A stretch of DNA of 64,000 nt from Kappaphycus alvarezii. Its lineage: Eukaryota > Rhodophyta > Florideophyceae > Gigartinales > Solieriaceae. This document shows, in pieces, positions 11,383-22,989 of the stretch. Position 1 is the stretch's first letter; each line of letters begins with the position of its first letter. The notes beneath the pieces were generated by a model. That model was not told the origin of the DNA, made no database searches, and saw only the letters and a program-made list of their open reading frames with translations. A program made the position numbers and the translations under genes. The stretch lies in contig NADL03000683.1 of the NCBI GenBank assembly GCA_002205965.3, forward strand, positions 372,001 to 436,000. The letters run 5' to 3'.

Positions 11383-11880
11383 AAACAGATTGAATGTTTA
11401 GTGCAAGGAAATGGAACGACTAGAAATATTTTCTAATGATTTGGCTAGGTAAAAAATCAATGTAGAAGGCTCATATAGTTTTGGCTGTGGGCAATCAAGA
11501 TGACCTGGAATCAATCCACAATTTCAATAAACTTCACAAAGAAAAGGGTGGGTGTGATGGTGTTGGCGTTGGAAAAGTTTGCAGAAAGTAAAATTTGTCT
11601 ATTGCTTTTTTATAAATAATTTACTATTAAAACTGCCAGATTCCGAAAGGTAAAATACTGCATTTGGGATGATTCAGCTGTCAGTGAGATTTCTTTGGAA
11701 AACAGTAACACGAGTCGTCATTTAAGGCTTTGAAAAATGGCTTGATGATGGGTTTTTTGGAATTTTGGAATTTTTTAAAGCTGTCACAAGATATGAAATC
11801 CATGAACTAATTGTGAGGGATTCCGAGTTTCCATTTTCACCATAAATAAAAGCACATTCCAGATGAATACCGGTCCAGGG
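11383..11880. other. Non-coding stretch, nothing recognised
   Basis: No reading frame or motif supported. Confidence 0.4.
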
Positions 11881-11972
11881 AGGGGAGGGGAATGTGGCGC
11901 GCTTTAATAGTTGAAAGATATGGTCTGTTGTGGCCCAGAATATCCTAGCGGGTGAGCAATAGTACCTCTTAA
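11881..11972 (+). repeat. Dispersed repeat A, copy 1 (likely LTR 5' end after a purine tract)
   Basis: Purine tract GGGAGGGGAA, then TGTGG, a CTTTAATA-GTTGAAAGATATGG core and TTGTGGCCC-GAATATCCTA. The same order recurs at 21,584-21,675 and, on the minus strand, at 37,201-37,270. A G-rich purine tract directly before TG is what a polypurine tract plus the first bases of a 3' LTR looks like. No coding remnant is attached to this copy. Confidence 0.65.
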
Positions 11973-12440
11973 ATTTCCCTAAAAGGCCGGCTCAATGCCG
12001 GCCAGTAAGTAAGCCGCGTGGGCATTGCGACCGCGGTAACGTGCTTTTGGGTAAGTACCGGTCGGACCTCGTCAGGGAGAATCACTTTTATTTATGCAGT
12101 AAAATTGGTTGGAAAGTACTGCGGTACATGTACCTTCGTTTCCGGCATGCCAAAGATAGGAGTAGCTAAAGGTGTCACATAGTGTATGTACAGTAAATTA
12201 CTGAAATTCAGTGCACTATTAAAAAAGTGGCCAAATAATCGCAGGTATGATTTTGGAATTTTATTTTATTTCTCATTCTTCCCAGTCAATAATGGATCAG
12301 GAAAAACCGAGATTGGCTCATTGGTTTCCTCATTGATTTCGATGTGAAGTAGATACTGAACGCATTAAACTTCTTTTTTTCTTTCATGTGAAAGGGGTCG
12401 TTTCTACAGTATTGTTACTGTAGCTCATCGACAACTCTAT
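11973..12440. other. Non-coding stretch
   Basis: Contains a short inverted repeat GGCCGGC-TCAAT-GCCGGCC at about 11,983-12,002, probably inside the LTR that begins at repeat A. No gene seen. Confidence 0.35.
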
Positions 12441-13081
12441 ACAGTGCTTGACTCCACAAAGTCGCAGAAAGATGCGTCATACTGTACAGTACATACAACA
12501 CATCCCCATGAACCAAAAAACACGTCGGACAGACTGGCGTAGCACCCAGCAGACTCCGCCCCGCCGAACACTTTACCCACATGCACGTCATCACTTTCCC
12601 AGCGACTCCCTCCCGCGACAAACCTTCCGCACCCAATTACTCTGCTTGGGGACGCATGGGACACCCCTTGACATCCGTACGAACAGGTGCCGACATTTCC
12701 GAGGGGAGCTGACAGGTTAACGAAGATAACGGCAGAAGCAAGTAAAACGGGTCACGCGCTTGAACTCATGGGATTCGCTCGGCAGAATGCCCATCAAAAT
12801 TTTTACGCACGTAAACAACTGGCGGCGCCTCCATGTGAACAGAAAAGAAAGATTTGGAACGGTGCTGTAGCAGCATATGTCTTTCTTGTTGCAAACCTAT
12901 GGAAAGGTAACCCGTTTAACCAATAAATGGACAGAGGCTGAAAGACGAAGTTACAGTAAATCGCAAAATTAGTCACCGAATCGAAACAAGCGGATCTTTT
13001 ATGACAACTCGACGTTGCCAAAGTAGGAGGCAATTGGCGACTGAACAACTCAAAATAGCCTTCGAAGTACCAGCAGAATAT

Positions 13082-13120
13082 AGTGTACTGTACTACATAT
13101 ACTGCACAGTACAGTACACT
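13082..13120. repeat. Hairpin built from the GTACTGTAC motif
   Basis: Perfect 13-bp arms, AGTGTACTGTACT (13,082-13,094) and AGTACAGTACACT (13,108-13,120), separated by 13 bases. It sits just upstream of the point where the LINE reading frame becomes recognisable. A further TACTGTACTGTACAT lies at about 13,156-13,170, and TACTGTACAGTACAT at about 12,480. Confidence 0.85.
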
Positions 13121-13218
13121 CTACTAGATGGGAAAGCTTTATCGCTGGTCGAATGATACTGTACTGTACATCCCTCGGACTCGCGCACTCATACTAGGAT
13201 ATATTATTCTTTCTCCAG

Positions 13219-14398
13219 TTGCTTCCTTGGGTATTGTATCGCTACAACAACGACCCAGCGTTCCTCTGGACGGGATTCGAGATTATACGGAGTGTTGTGG
13301 GCACCCAACAAGGAGACCCGCTTAGCGGGTTGCTTTTCGCTCTCGTGCTCCACCCCATCGCCATGGAAATCAAAGAGCTAAAGTCAGGATTCCCCGACGA
13401 GGACACAGGGTTAGAAACACTGCTTTTGGAGTTTTGGTATCACGACGATGGCTACATTGTAGCCAAACACGAGGCCATACTCAAGGTACTCGAGGTCCTG
13501 TCCTCTCCCGAGGCCAAACGTCGTGGCCTCCATCTGGCAGTCTCGAAATGCAAAGTATGGTGGCCCACTGCCCCCTCCGCGTCGGTTCAGTCCGCATACC
13601 CCTCTGATATGCGGCAGGAAGACAGTGCTGGGACTTTGGTTTTAAACGCGCCAGTCGGCTCCCAAACGTTCATGGAACAATACTTTTTGGACCATGTACA
13701 CTCCCTTGAGCCTTTACTTAATGCTGTCATGGGCTGAGTATTTCGACAGCTTGATCGAGAACTGCTGCCGTACTTTAGCGGGTGGAATGCTAGACAACTC
13801 TATGTTCAAGGAGCTGCAACTGCCCATTAAGCCACTACAGGAGAAGAAGCCGACCTTGGGAATCGGCCTCACCTCTGCGCGAGACGTCGCCGCCGCTTCG
13901 TTTCTTGCGTCTAGCGCCGCGACGCAGCAGTTATGCGACAAGTCTTTGCCGTCCTGTGTTCAAGACCTGACTCAGTACGAGGATGCCACAGCCGCCTTTG
14001 CCACATGGAGCGCCTCTTGTCGACCCTCAGAACGAATTCCGTTTAGCAATTTCTGCTCCCCCAACCCACCATCGCAGAAGAAGCTAACAGACGCAATTCA
14101 TATGGCTGCTCAAGAGGCCTTGCGGCTCGGAAACATCCGCACCCGCGCCTTCCGCGCTAGCATGTCCCTCCCCGGAGCCAAAGGCTGGGTCTACTGTGCA
14201 CCCTGCCCAGGATTGAGGACGCACATCAAGAGCAAAGATTTCTCCGTGTGGTTCCAGTACTTTTGCCAAACCCCTTTATTCGCCCCAGGTACCCCTTGCC
14301 CAAAAGCAGGGTGTCCTGAAATGCTGGATATCTACGGGACCACTTGCTACATTGTCGCTTTGGCTGCCAGCGGAATACTCGCCACAACAACCAGGTGA
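13219..14398 (+). pseudogene. LINE reverse transcriptase, palm and thumb
   Basis: The first open segment carries SVVGTQQGDPLSGLLFALVL followed by HPIAMEIK, the RT motif 4/B region typical of LINE-like RTs. It then has FWYHDDGYIVAKHEAILKVL, the active-site motif with YHDD where YADD or YLDD is usual. Both catalytic Asp residues are present. CKVWWP and NAPVGSQTF match the following thumb-side landmarks. A frameshift at 13.69-13.74 kb leads to GIGLTSARDVAAASFLASSA, then CPKAGCPEMLDIYG, the first half of a zinc finger. There is no plausible start codon for a whole protein, because the N-terminal RT motifs are absent. Base composition is richer in GC than the AT-rich flanks, so the copy is younger than the Copia relic. 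Confidence 0.75.
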
Positions 14399-14868
14399 TT
14401 TTACTGGGGAACGATCTCGCAAGAGCCGCCCGACGTCCTTCCATTGAACCTCGTTTACACTTCCAAAACAGGACAAGGCCGGATATCAGGGCGATGAGAG
14501 CCGCCGGTGGCACGGATTATTTCGACGTAACCTTTGTCAACCCGCTCGCTCCGTCCCACGCAAGAGCCAGGGCTTTCAACCCACTCACAAGCCTCAACGC
14601 AGCCCACGCAGAGAAGCAGCGGAAATACCAAGGGTTCCTTGCTGAACTGCCTGGGAGAAACAGGCTGGTTCCTGTTCCCATCTCAACGCTTGGAGGATGG
14701 CATCCGGCGGCGTTCTCCGTCGTCAAGGAACTCGCGAGAACTGTTGCCACTCGCGCAATGGAACGGTTTTCGAAGGTTAGATGCATTCTTTTACAGCGGC
14801 ACTCCGCATTGACAGTAACCTCCAATGCCGCTTGTTTGCTGGCTGGCCTCCCCTCCACCTTCTGGTAG
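14344..14868 (+). pseudogene. LINE C-terminal zinc finger end and endonuclease domain
   Basis: The segment opens with LHCRFGCQRNTRHNNQ, completing a C-x4-C ... H-x3-H-C finger whose first cysteines lie in the preceding frame. It continues RTRPDIRAMRAAGGTDYFDV then TFVNPLAPS, and AEKQRKYQGF. The spacing RPD-x13-D fits the (K/R)PD-x12-14-(D/E) core described for R2-type endonucleases, and the EKxxKY Lys/Tyr cluster follows. The stop at 14,866 (LPSTFW then TAG) ends the open frame. Related segments occur at 1-400 (-) and 42.5-42.9 kb (+). Catalytic residues look intact here, but the frame is broken upstream. Confidence 0.7.
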
Positions 14869-15216
14869 ATTGGAGTGCCATCTACAGTTTTCGATGCATT
14901 GTACGGTTTCGCAAATGGCTTGGCCAATATACGGTATCTACGCTCCGGTACAAATTTACTGGGTACCAACCCACATATCTACCACAGTAAATTAACCCCC
15001 CATTTTCACAGGATATATCAATCGAGCAAGCAGTATAGCAACGGCGCAAGATGTGGCATTAACATTGTAATTCGCTACAACTTTGTTCCGTGTCGGTACA
15101 TCAGCAAGCGATGGCATCTCGGGTATTGGGTATCTTCAGATGCCATAGCTTGTATCCTTTGGTAAATCGTGGCGTGTTTTGAAAGGTGCCGTGGTTGAAG
15201 CGCTTTCTAATTTGCA

Positions 15217-16800
15217 TTGAAGTTTGTATCATTAACCTTCGCAACAAAGGACGCCACTATGCTTTCTCAAGTAGTCGTTTTACCTCTTTCTAGCGTTCCG
15301 AAATTCTCTTATGCTACCCACCGCATTCCCATAGCCGCAAGATGGTTTCACCTGCTGTACGGGACTCCTTCCCAACTCTTCTTCGGCCGCCGCCTCATCT
15401 GGAGTAGAACGGGCACACAACAGGGCCGCCCCCTCGGCATATTGCTCTCCGCTCCTGTCCTCCATTCCCTTTTGCAAGACCTGGCATGTAGTTTCTTCCC
15501 CTTCCCTCTTCATTCTTGGAACGCAAACTATGGGACCCTTATTGTTTCCATACCATTTGCCCACACCGTTGTCCAGTAGCTGCACCTGACCGGCCCTAAC
15601 CTCGGCTTTCATACTCACCTCAACCCCCCAATAAAGTCGCCCTGGTGGCCCTCTCTCTCTCACCTCACTCCCTTCTGGTTAACCATCCATGCGATGTGTT
15701 CTCTTCTGGTGCGATCGCGGTTCTTGGTAACCGGATCGTCACCTGGCGCCATGTACATCCCTGGTTCTCAAATCCTTGCACAGGCCGGAGTCGCTCTGGG
15801 AACCCCTAATCTCCATGAACGAGCCTCAGATCTCATGCCATATTCTCCGTTTCCGTGTATCCTCCCGTCTCGTTATGTACTTGCTCCGCTCAATCACGCC
15901 GCCCATTCCCTCACCACTCGCCAATTCTTTTTGACCAGAGGATGCAAAGGATCTTTGAGCAAGTTCTCCGTAAGATGTCCGAGAACGGATGGCTTCAGGC
16001 CACCCTTCCCTTTCCGACAGGCGAGCCTCGGCCCCACTCAACACTCTCCAATCAACGTCATTACCTGCACAATCACCAAACTTACAAAGATGCCCCTCAT
16101 CTGTCGGCTTCTGCGAATCACCTCCACCCACATCGCCAGCCTCCTGGCCCCATCCGTCGACCCCCTTGCCCGAGTTTGGACCTCCCTGCAGAAGTATAAT
16201 TTCGGGCACTTTTATCACATTCCCACTGTTTCGACCACAACGCCTTCCGTTCCCTGCAGGAAGAGATCACCCATCACTTCCACATCGCTGCCCCCTCCTT
16301 GCTACATTCCTCGGGCCCCAACGGCTCTTCCTCACACCTTCTCACTCGTCTGACCTCTACAGCCTCCTCCACGGCTTTTGGCCCCTACTCAACCCTCCCC
16401 CCCTCCCTTACACCACCCCCTCCATCTCTGGAGGTATGGCGTACAATAGTAGACCTTGAAACAGGCAATCCACTGTTCTGCGGCTTCCAACGGTATCCTA
16501 TCTACCTCAAAGGTAACCACACTGTTTCCACTGCATAGGTAGTGCAGGTGCAGTGCGTCGTCACAATCGTCTTCGCGACACCCTACACCACGAACTTACG
16601 AACCAAGCAATTTCCCAAACCGTACTTGTGGAGCGGGTGTTCGCCACTCACCTCCCACAAGAGTCCAACCGAACAATGGGCCCTTGAATTCGTCCTCGAC
16701 GACCCACTCTTACACCAATGCACAAGGGCTTTAATGGACCAATGTCAGCCCAGATTCGACGCCCGATTGCAACAAGGCGGATGGAGGAGGTGACATAGTA
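15217..16800 (+). mobile_element. Second LINE-like RT relic
   Basis: From about 15,330 the peptide is ARWFHLLYGTPSQLFFGRRL, then TGTQQGRPLGILLSAPVLHS. This is the RT motif QQGDPLGP with the Asp changed to Arg. Pieces of the rest follow across frames: NYGTLIV (active-site region, degraded), TGPNLGFHTHLNP, AIAVLGNRIVT, LAPLNHAAHSLTTRQFF and DQRMQRIFEQVL. These match the downstream part of the same RT superfamily in order. It differs from the LINE at 13.2 kb and is more decayed, with no endonuclease domain recognised. The 3' limit near 16.8 kb is the end of the last open segment (QQGGWRR) and is approximate. Confidence 0.6.
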
Positions 16801-17020
16801 CTGGCATGGGCCGACGAACGGAAAAGGGACTAGTATGCACTTTGTGTCACGCCGACAGGGTAGACCTTTCTACCCATCGCCATCGACATAGGCAGACAGA
16901 TCGGTCCAGCAGGTGCTTAGGCTGTTCATGACCTTGTCAAGTTTACAGCCGATGGTCGGAGGGAGCATGCTCTCTGGATTCCGGAATCTCAAGACACGTG
17001 TGTCGTGTCGGGCTTTTGTT

Positions 17021-17640
17021 GTACAGTACAGTACAGTACAGTGCGGTAATGCTAAAGGATTGGAAATTGCGCAATACCTGACCACCCCGACCTCCGGACG
17101 GGGCTGATGATGGCTCGATCCCCACGTCGCCAAATCTATGAATAAAGCACATCTCGAAACTCTGCTGTATCAAGTAACCGTGCAATTTGTAATATGTCCA
17201 GTTCAAAATGTGTCTGGGCGGTACAGTACTGTACTGTACAGTACGGTACGGTACAGAACAGGAGTTTAAGGTTTACGGCGAGGTCATATTTGGATCACAA
17301 GCTCCTAAACGTCGGCTCGGGTTTCTGTGATCCAAGAAAAGGTTCCTTGACGGTGCCAACGGGGTATGTCGATTTAATGCAAAATTGTCGTGCTACTGTA
17401 CGTAACGTACAGTACAGTACGATACGGTACTGTAGAGTATTGGGAGAGCAGTTGCCCTTCTTGTACGAATATAGAACATCTTTATAACATGCACAGTACT
17501 GTACTGTAATATGTACACTACAGTATCTATCGGGTATAAGTGGACCGTATCTTCCACGCGTGAGCAAACAAATAGGTAGAGAGGTGCCATTGACATGAAC
17601 CAATTTGCGATGTGTTGAACGGTACAGTATTGTATAGTAA
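17021..17640. repeat. Cluster of GTACAGTAC/GTACTGTAC motifs
   Basis: Runs of alternating GTACAGTAC and GTACTGTAC units occur at 17,021-17,047, 17,221-17,262, 17,396-17,440, 17,492-17,529 and 17,621-17,640, separated by 100-200 bp of unique sequence. Units are self-complementary or pair with each other. They are not of constant spacing and there is no conserved spacer, so this is neither a CRISPR array nor a simple satellite. Confidence 0.85.
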
Positions 17641-17649
17641 ATTGAACAA

Positions 17650-20600
17650 ACGCCAGGCAAAACGCCGCCTTATTGGACAAATAACTCATACTTATCATGA
17701 CGTCATTATGTTCTAAAGTTCTTTGTCATGCTGTTCTACCTAATCAAAAGTTCTGATCATATGCTCTTCATTGCTAAAAAAGATCACGTGTCAAGACATT
17801 CACCCAAGATCCCCCCGAGCACCTATACTTTTCCTCCATAAAATATTTTCGCAAATACCGAGACCATTAATTGCATGCGTGAAATCGGTACAGGTACCTT
17901 CTGTGATGGACATGTCCTATCTTATTTACGGTTTACTTTTAAAATTCCTTTCCCTCATCCACTCAAATAACAGCCTAGATTAAGTGCGACAAATAACCAA
18001 GAGTGTCGACCGCACTTTCCTTTTCTCCTGCCGTCTCGTCGAGCCTTGTCAATCATGGCAAAACTATTTTAGGGTCCCTTAAACCTTTTGCAATCTGAAA
18101 CTCACGGTCCGCGCACCAATTCTGCCAAGGAATGTAATTCCGCAAAAACTATCTTTCTACTTTTCAAGTCGGTCGCCTAGTTTTCAAGTGACGGTCCTTG
18201 AGTCTCAGCAATCGTTCCTTGCACAGAGCACAATTGGTATGAAAAACGTGTATGGACCGATTGCTGTTATTTTCAACGCTAAAAAGACAGGGCTACATAT
18301 AGAAAAGCTACGTTTCAACAACAATGGCCTCCCGCATCACCAACAGAGCATTATGAAGGGCCCAGCAGTTGACGCCAGGAGAGCGCGAAACCACACGCAA
18401 GGAGATAATATTTGATTATTGCAAAAGTATAGCCTCAAAATATGCTAGTCTTATACAGCAAATAATACACATGACAATTTTTATCCGCTGTAAGAAAATA
18501 TACTGTAGTGTACTGTACAGTACTGTCCAATTTTCGGTACCCGATTCAGACGCCCATTTGAGTCACCTCACCAACGGTAATAACTCATGCAGTACAGAGT
18601 ACTGTGTTGTACCATTTCCATGAGTTCCTCCCAACAAATGTCGCGAATCGGTCATCAAGTGAAGAGTTTTGCCGACGGCATTATCCATCGCCGAGTGCTA
18701 ACGAAAAGCAGCAGAAATTTCGGATACCGCGATTTTTGTAGGTGACTGGCATTTCAATGCATGACGACGAGTCTTTTACTTGAAAAAAGTTCATTGGAAC
18801 AACGAACCAGGCGGATGCAGGACTAAGGCAATCTCCAATATGTCGCAGTTTCGATTCTTTGGTTGGGCCAAGCAACCAACACACTTTACTTGCCATGTAT
18901 TGTTACCGTAACAGACGTCTACAGCAAAGAGCATGTATCAACAGATACACGCCGTTAGTGCCTAGCAACTGCGATACCGCCTGGCTGTTTCAAAGAGTCG
19001 ACTTTGATACGGCGGCATGGCAACAGGTCCAATTTCCGAGAGTTGTTTTCTCACATGACCCAACAATTAAAGTGTTTCCCATTCCTTTTCTCACATGCGA
19101 AAAATCCACACACACCGGCGTGACGGGGTGACCAAATTTGCTTCCTTCAATCATTGCACTTCTCTGCAACATGTCTTTAACAAGTTTAAAATGCGACACA
19201 GCGTGCTAAAAGACATATTCGCCGGTGTAGTATTGGAAACAAAAAATGACGGATATCGCTTACACAGCAGTTCATGCTCTCCAGTCATAATCAAAGCTTC
19301 ATGACAATCAGTTTCAAAATGCGGGTTTTGGAGTGTGATTTGCCGTGTACAGGATAGTAATGGAGCTGGAATGAGAGGAAGGTTGTCGCCCAAAATTGAA
19401 AGATACGTGTGGCATCCATGATGGAAATATTTTAGTGGCACATATTTTTGCCTCGAATTTGTTTTATGTGACAGTATTGTACCTACTCCCAAATAACTAC
19501 TAATTAGGATTCATGGTTGCGAAATCATAAAACTGGGATTAATGGTTGCTAAATTAATCACTTGAAGCTCAACGTTATTGCAGAAATTTGAGCAGTTCCG
19601 ATCTCCACACGGCCTGCGTGGTTTTGCACACATCCAAATTTTCATTTCTACTGTCGGAGCCGCAGAGTTTTTGAAAACTCCTTTCACCTTTGCTCTACTT
19701 GCGGCTATTAGGTGACTTAGACGCGATCCAGTCGATATTATTTTCGACAGTCGCAAGTCGACTTTGTATTTCTGACACACATGAGCCGTGATGGTGGTGA
19801 TGGCGCCGAATATCTCGTACATTTCGGACCGAAGAGATAAAACACCTCAAGACAACAGAAAAAACATAAAACAGAGTGTGGCGAACCCAGTCTCAATCTC
19901 TTCGTTTGCTTCCGCACCCCAGATTGTGCAAGCGGTATTTTCTTGTCCAGTAGTTGTAACAGGCAGGAAGATCGTATAGATGGTGCAACTCATTTTGTCC
20001 CAATTATAAGAAAGTGGACGTTAAGCTAGGATATTGGAGCATACGGAGACGTAAGGGATTATGGTAAGGGCCTTGGTTTGCCCTGGCCGCAAATCAGGGG
20101 TGAATAAAGATTCAGTAATTGGAGGTAGCGTAGCCGCAATTTCTCTCCTCAGATGGCACCATCACGCAAAAGTGGGCCGTTACGTCACTGGCATCAACTC
20201 AGAAGTGGTCAAGGCATGAGCTGACCTCGAACCTTATGAAAGCATTGTTTTGTCAAACAAGTTGAATGATGGGTTGGAAAAAGGATGCGTTTGGTTGCGG
20301 AGACTATGCATGTTCACTCTGACTTTAGAAACAAGTGTAATTACAGCAAATGCAATGGTTTCAGTATCTTTCCCGCAAGTCCATATTCTACAGCACAGCA
20401 TAGACGTCCCGCCGACAGCGTCTGCTTCTTGTTTGTAAGCGTAGACAGGCGAATTGAGACTGTGGCGCATTTGTCTATGTAAATGTTCTGAAATATGAGC
20501 GGTGATAGGTTGTTTTCCAATAGGAAACGAAATGCCGTGAGCCCGGAAGCAGTTTAAACATATGCTCGAGGCTGTCTAAAGTGAAGGGAGCAGACATGGG

Positions 20601-20830
20601 GTATATAGCGAGAAGGCTTTTATGGAGTGCACGATGCAAAATCTAATTACACTTTGCAAATGACCATATATACAGGATTGCATAAACTGTAATACATTTT
20701 GTTTTTGTCGTTTTGAGTTTTGAAAATAAGGGACTTTACCTTACAATGTTTGAAAATAAAATATGTGCGGCTGCCGGCGGGGCTATTTGAACATAACTGC
20801 GACGCAAGTGGAAGAGTTGATCAATATCAA
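17650..20830. other. Unassigned stretch with scattered GTAC motifs
   Basis: Contains motif runs at 18,504-18,531 and about 18,590-18,610. Short open frames such as 18,859-19,131 (+) and 19,511-19,822 (-, with CAKPRRPCGDRNCSNFC) have mixed composition but no family I recognise. Lengths are within chance expectation. Confidence 0.35.
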
Positions 20831-20958
20831 GGGGATACAGTACAGCAATTCAGGAGGCTCACTGCTGATATCAGCCTCTGCCCTTTGTTGTAATCATTAC
20901 AGTGCGGTTCAATATTTGTGTGATTGCAGTTACCGCATTTGAATCACACATGGATTAA

Positions 20959-20973
20959 CTGTACTGTACTGTA
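20959..20973. repeat. ACTGTACTGTACTGT motif run
   Basis: Isolated copy of the GTACTGTAC-type motif, about 1.4 kb upstream of the MgtC-type gene. A shorter ATACAGTACAGC lies at about 20,836. Confidence 0.8.
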
Positions 20974-21458
20974 TTTGTCTAGTCTATCCAATGACAAGAC
21001 ATTTTCGAACACTCTAATTGCACACTCTTCAGACAAGTTACTTGACTGTGTAGGGTTGATCTCAATGATTGCAATCAACTCGGAAATTCAATGATTCCAT
21101 GTGGAGTAGCGCTATTATCGGTAAGCGCACAGAGTAGTTTCTAGGCTCATTCACTGGCTGAGCCTGCAATGCGACTAGCCGATGATGTCCACCCCTCCAC
21201 TCCAGATCACCATACTACAGTATTCTACAATGTTTTCTAAGAGGAACTTTAATTCGCCAACAAACATACAGAATCACAGAATATTGATTCGGTAAGATTG
21301 TACATATTCAGATGAAAAAACTGGAACATTATTCTGGCGGTTTGCATAAACGGGACATGCACTTTCCTTTTCTCAGACTCTAATACACGACCTGCCCCCC
21401 GTAGTCTTCCGAAAATAGCCGTCTTGCATCCCTAAGCAGAAAAGCACCCCAATTTCCC

Positions 21459-21469
21459 CCCCCCCCTTT
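21459..21469. repeat. Poly-C tract
   Basis: A run of about ten C residues followed by TTTTC. It is a slippage-prone site with no other meaning visible. Confidence 0.7.
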
Positions 21470-21583
21470 TCTAACCTAACAGTTGGGTGTACAGGTCAAA
21501 TGGATCATTCCGATGTTGGGAGTTTAATGCATCAGCTATTGGGAGAGCTCAATTTATATTGTAAGCCAATTGTAAAAACTTAC

Positions 21584-21675
21584 AGGGGGGAAATGTGGGG
21601 TGATTTAATATTTGAAAAATATGGTCGGTTGTGGCCCGGAATATCCTACAGGGTGCCGAGCAATACCTCTTAAAA
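21584..21675 (+). repeat. Dispersed repeat A, copy 2
   Basis: ACAGGGGGGAAATGTGG is followed by TTTAATATTTGAAAAATATGG, then GGTTGTGGCCCGGAATATCC and AATACCTCTTAAAA. It aligns through its whole length with copy 1 at 11.9 kb and copy 3 at 37.2 kb. As there, the AGGGGGGAA tract precedes TG, consistent with a polypurine tract next to an LTR. No second LTR or coding remnant is attached. Confidence 0.65.
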
Positions 21676-21869
21676 AACTTACAGTAGTTTTCCAAAGTGG
21701 AGAATAAAATACAGTATATTCAATGGACTGACCTGAAAGGACAGTTATCTAATTCCTAGTGGACCGCTTTGACAAATACTCGGTTCATACAAAGTACCAG
21801 CACCCAACCAAAGCCCAGAAATTACCTTGAACATTCAAAAGACGAATCGCTACGGTATGAAATATTCGT

Positions 21870-22410
21870 ATGCAAAAACGTTATAGTTCACTAAAACGCG
21901 AATGTTACCCTAGCGTCGCCACCCTTTATCTCATTTCTTGTACAGCCAACGCCACTTCAATCGTTCGTTCTGGACATTGCGCTTCTTCGCAAGCCTGCGA
22001 CATGTCTGCAACAGATCAAACAAAGGTGCCTCCACCTCCCTTGATCATCCCCGCGTTTTGCACTCCTCTTTGCTCCACCAATCGTTCACCCTCACATTCA
22101 ACCCGCTTTACCACAGCAACCTGTGTAGCCATCGCACTCGCTTTCTCCCCTCCTTTGTAATTCCCTCTCACGCAACCCCTTCCCCCACCATCCTCAACAT
22201 CAAACTCACCAACATCCGCCAAAACAAAGAAAACACTCATCCCGAACAATAGCAATCGCCCTCACCAAATCGCCCTCCCCCACCACACTCCCGTCTCCCT
22301 CTACCCACTCTGCACATCCATCCGCCACCGCATCTCCAATAATCTCCCCGGCCCCTCCCCCTTCACAACCCCTCCATGACTCTCTACCCCCCATCTCCGC
22401 CTCGGCCCTT
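21870..22410 (+). promoter_or_regulatory. Pyrimidine-rich leader upstream of the MgtC-type gene
   Basis: About 500 bases strongly rich in C and T (CCTCCC, CCACC, CCCCTCC runs) lead up to the ATG at 22,411. Some frames stay open here only because of the composition. I read it as 5' flank or UTR. An upstream exon with an N-terminal targeting peptide cannot be excluded (ATG at 21,938, peptide rich in Arg, Ser and Phe). Confidence 0.3.
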
Positions 22411-22989
22411 ATGGATCAACACTATTCCCAAGGTCCCATGTGGCAATTCGACAACCGTCCCGCCCGCGCCCGATTGTCCTTACCCCCTCGACCAGAGATG
22501 TCCGCCGAGCTTCGAATTCTCACCCGTCTCCTTGTTGCACTCGTTGTAGGTGGCTCCATAGGTATGGAGCGTCGCGCCGCAAACAGCTTGGCAGGTGTTC
22601 GAACTTTCTCACTCGTCAGTTTGGGGGCCGCTGTTTTTATGACTACCACCCTCGTCGCGTTTCCTTACGCTGATCCTACACGTGTGGCCGCAGCTATTTC
22701 GTCGTCGGTGGGCTTTTTGGGAGCGGGGGCTATGTCAAAGAATGCAAAACAGCCCAGGGGTTTGACGACAGCTTCGAGTGTGTGGTTGGCAGCGGCATTG
22801 GGGATTGCTGCCGCATGTGGTATGTTTTTGTTGAGTTTTGCGGGAGCTGTTTCGACTGTGTTGATTGCGAGATACGCGAGATTTGATTCATCGTTGCATT
22901 TGATACGGGGTGACCCTGTCGCCATAGTGCAGATGAGAATGAACCATCAGAGGCTCGATATTCCCATATGTCGCCTAGGCGCTATATGA
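22411..22989 (+). CDS. MgtC/SapB-family membrane protein
   Basis: 192 codons from ATG 22,411, with the bacterial-type start probably Met30 at 22,498 (MSAELRILTRLLVALVVGGS). Landmarks in order: RLLVALVVGGSIGMERRAAN, GVRTFSLVSLGAAVF, SSVGFLGAGAMSKN and GLTTASSVWLAAALGIAAAC. These give four or five hydrophobic segments with the family signatures GxRTxxLVSLGAA, GFLGAG and GLTTAA-W. Bacterial MgtC supports growth in low magnesium and restrains F-type ATPase, while the role in eukaryotic algae is not established. The cytosolic ACT-like tail of longer family members is absent. After residue about 165 the frame diverges, and another frame (22,980-23,198) stays open with a charged, disordered-looking tail, so a frameshift or short intron near 22,915-22,980 is possible. 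Residues 1-29 may be a targeting leader. The gene is convergent with the bZIP gene. Confidence 0.8.
   Translation: MDQHYSQGPMWQFDNRPARARLSLPPRPEMSAELRILTRLLVALVVGGSIGMERRAANSLAGVRTFSLVSLGAAVFMTTTLVAFPYADPTRVAAAISSSVGFLGAGAMSKNAKQPRGLTTASSVWLAAALGIAAACGMFLLSFAGAVSTVLIARYARFDSSLHLIRGDPVAIVQMRMNHQRLDIPICRLGAI

Larger units (their letters stand above)
13219..15006 (+). mobile_element. Non-LTR retrotransposon with CCHC finger and restriction-like endonuclease, 5'-truncated
   Basis: The coding order is RT palm, then a cysteine-histidine finger, then an RPD-x13-D endonuclease core, then a short 3' region. This is the domain order of the early-branching LINE lineages (R2/NeSL/CRE-like), in which one ORF product nicks its target and primes reverse transcription there. 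RT motifs before GTQQGDP are missing, so the copy is 5'-truncated or rearranged near 13.2 kb. Frameshifts separate three open segments (13,219-13,737; 13,694-14,398; 14,344-14,868). The 3' end is fixed near 15,006 by the 112-bp inverted copy at 11.3 kb. The lineage name is an inference from motifs. Confidence 0.75.

Noticed and set aside
14517-14969. 150-codon minus-strand frame
   Set aside because: Shadow of the LINE endonuclease domain on the plus strand.
15826-16538. Long overlapping frames in three phases
   Set aside because: C-rich composition removes stops in all phases; only the segments matching RT landmarks were kept.
17021-17640. Repeat cluster as a CRISPR array
   Set aside because: Units are short palindromes with irregular spacing and no constant spacer length, no cas genes, and the genome is eukaryotic.
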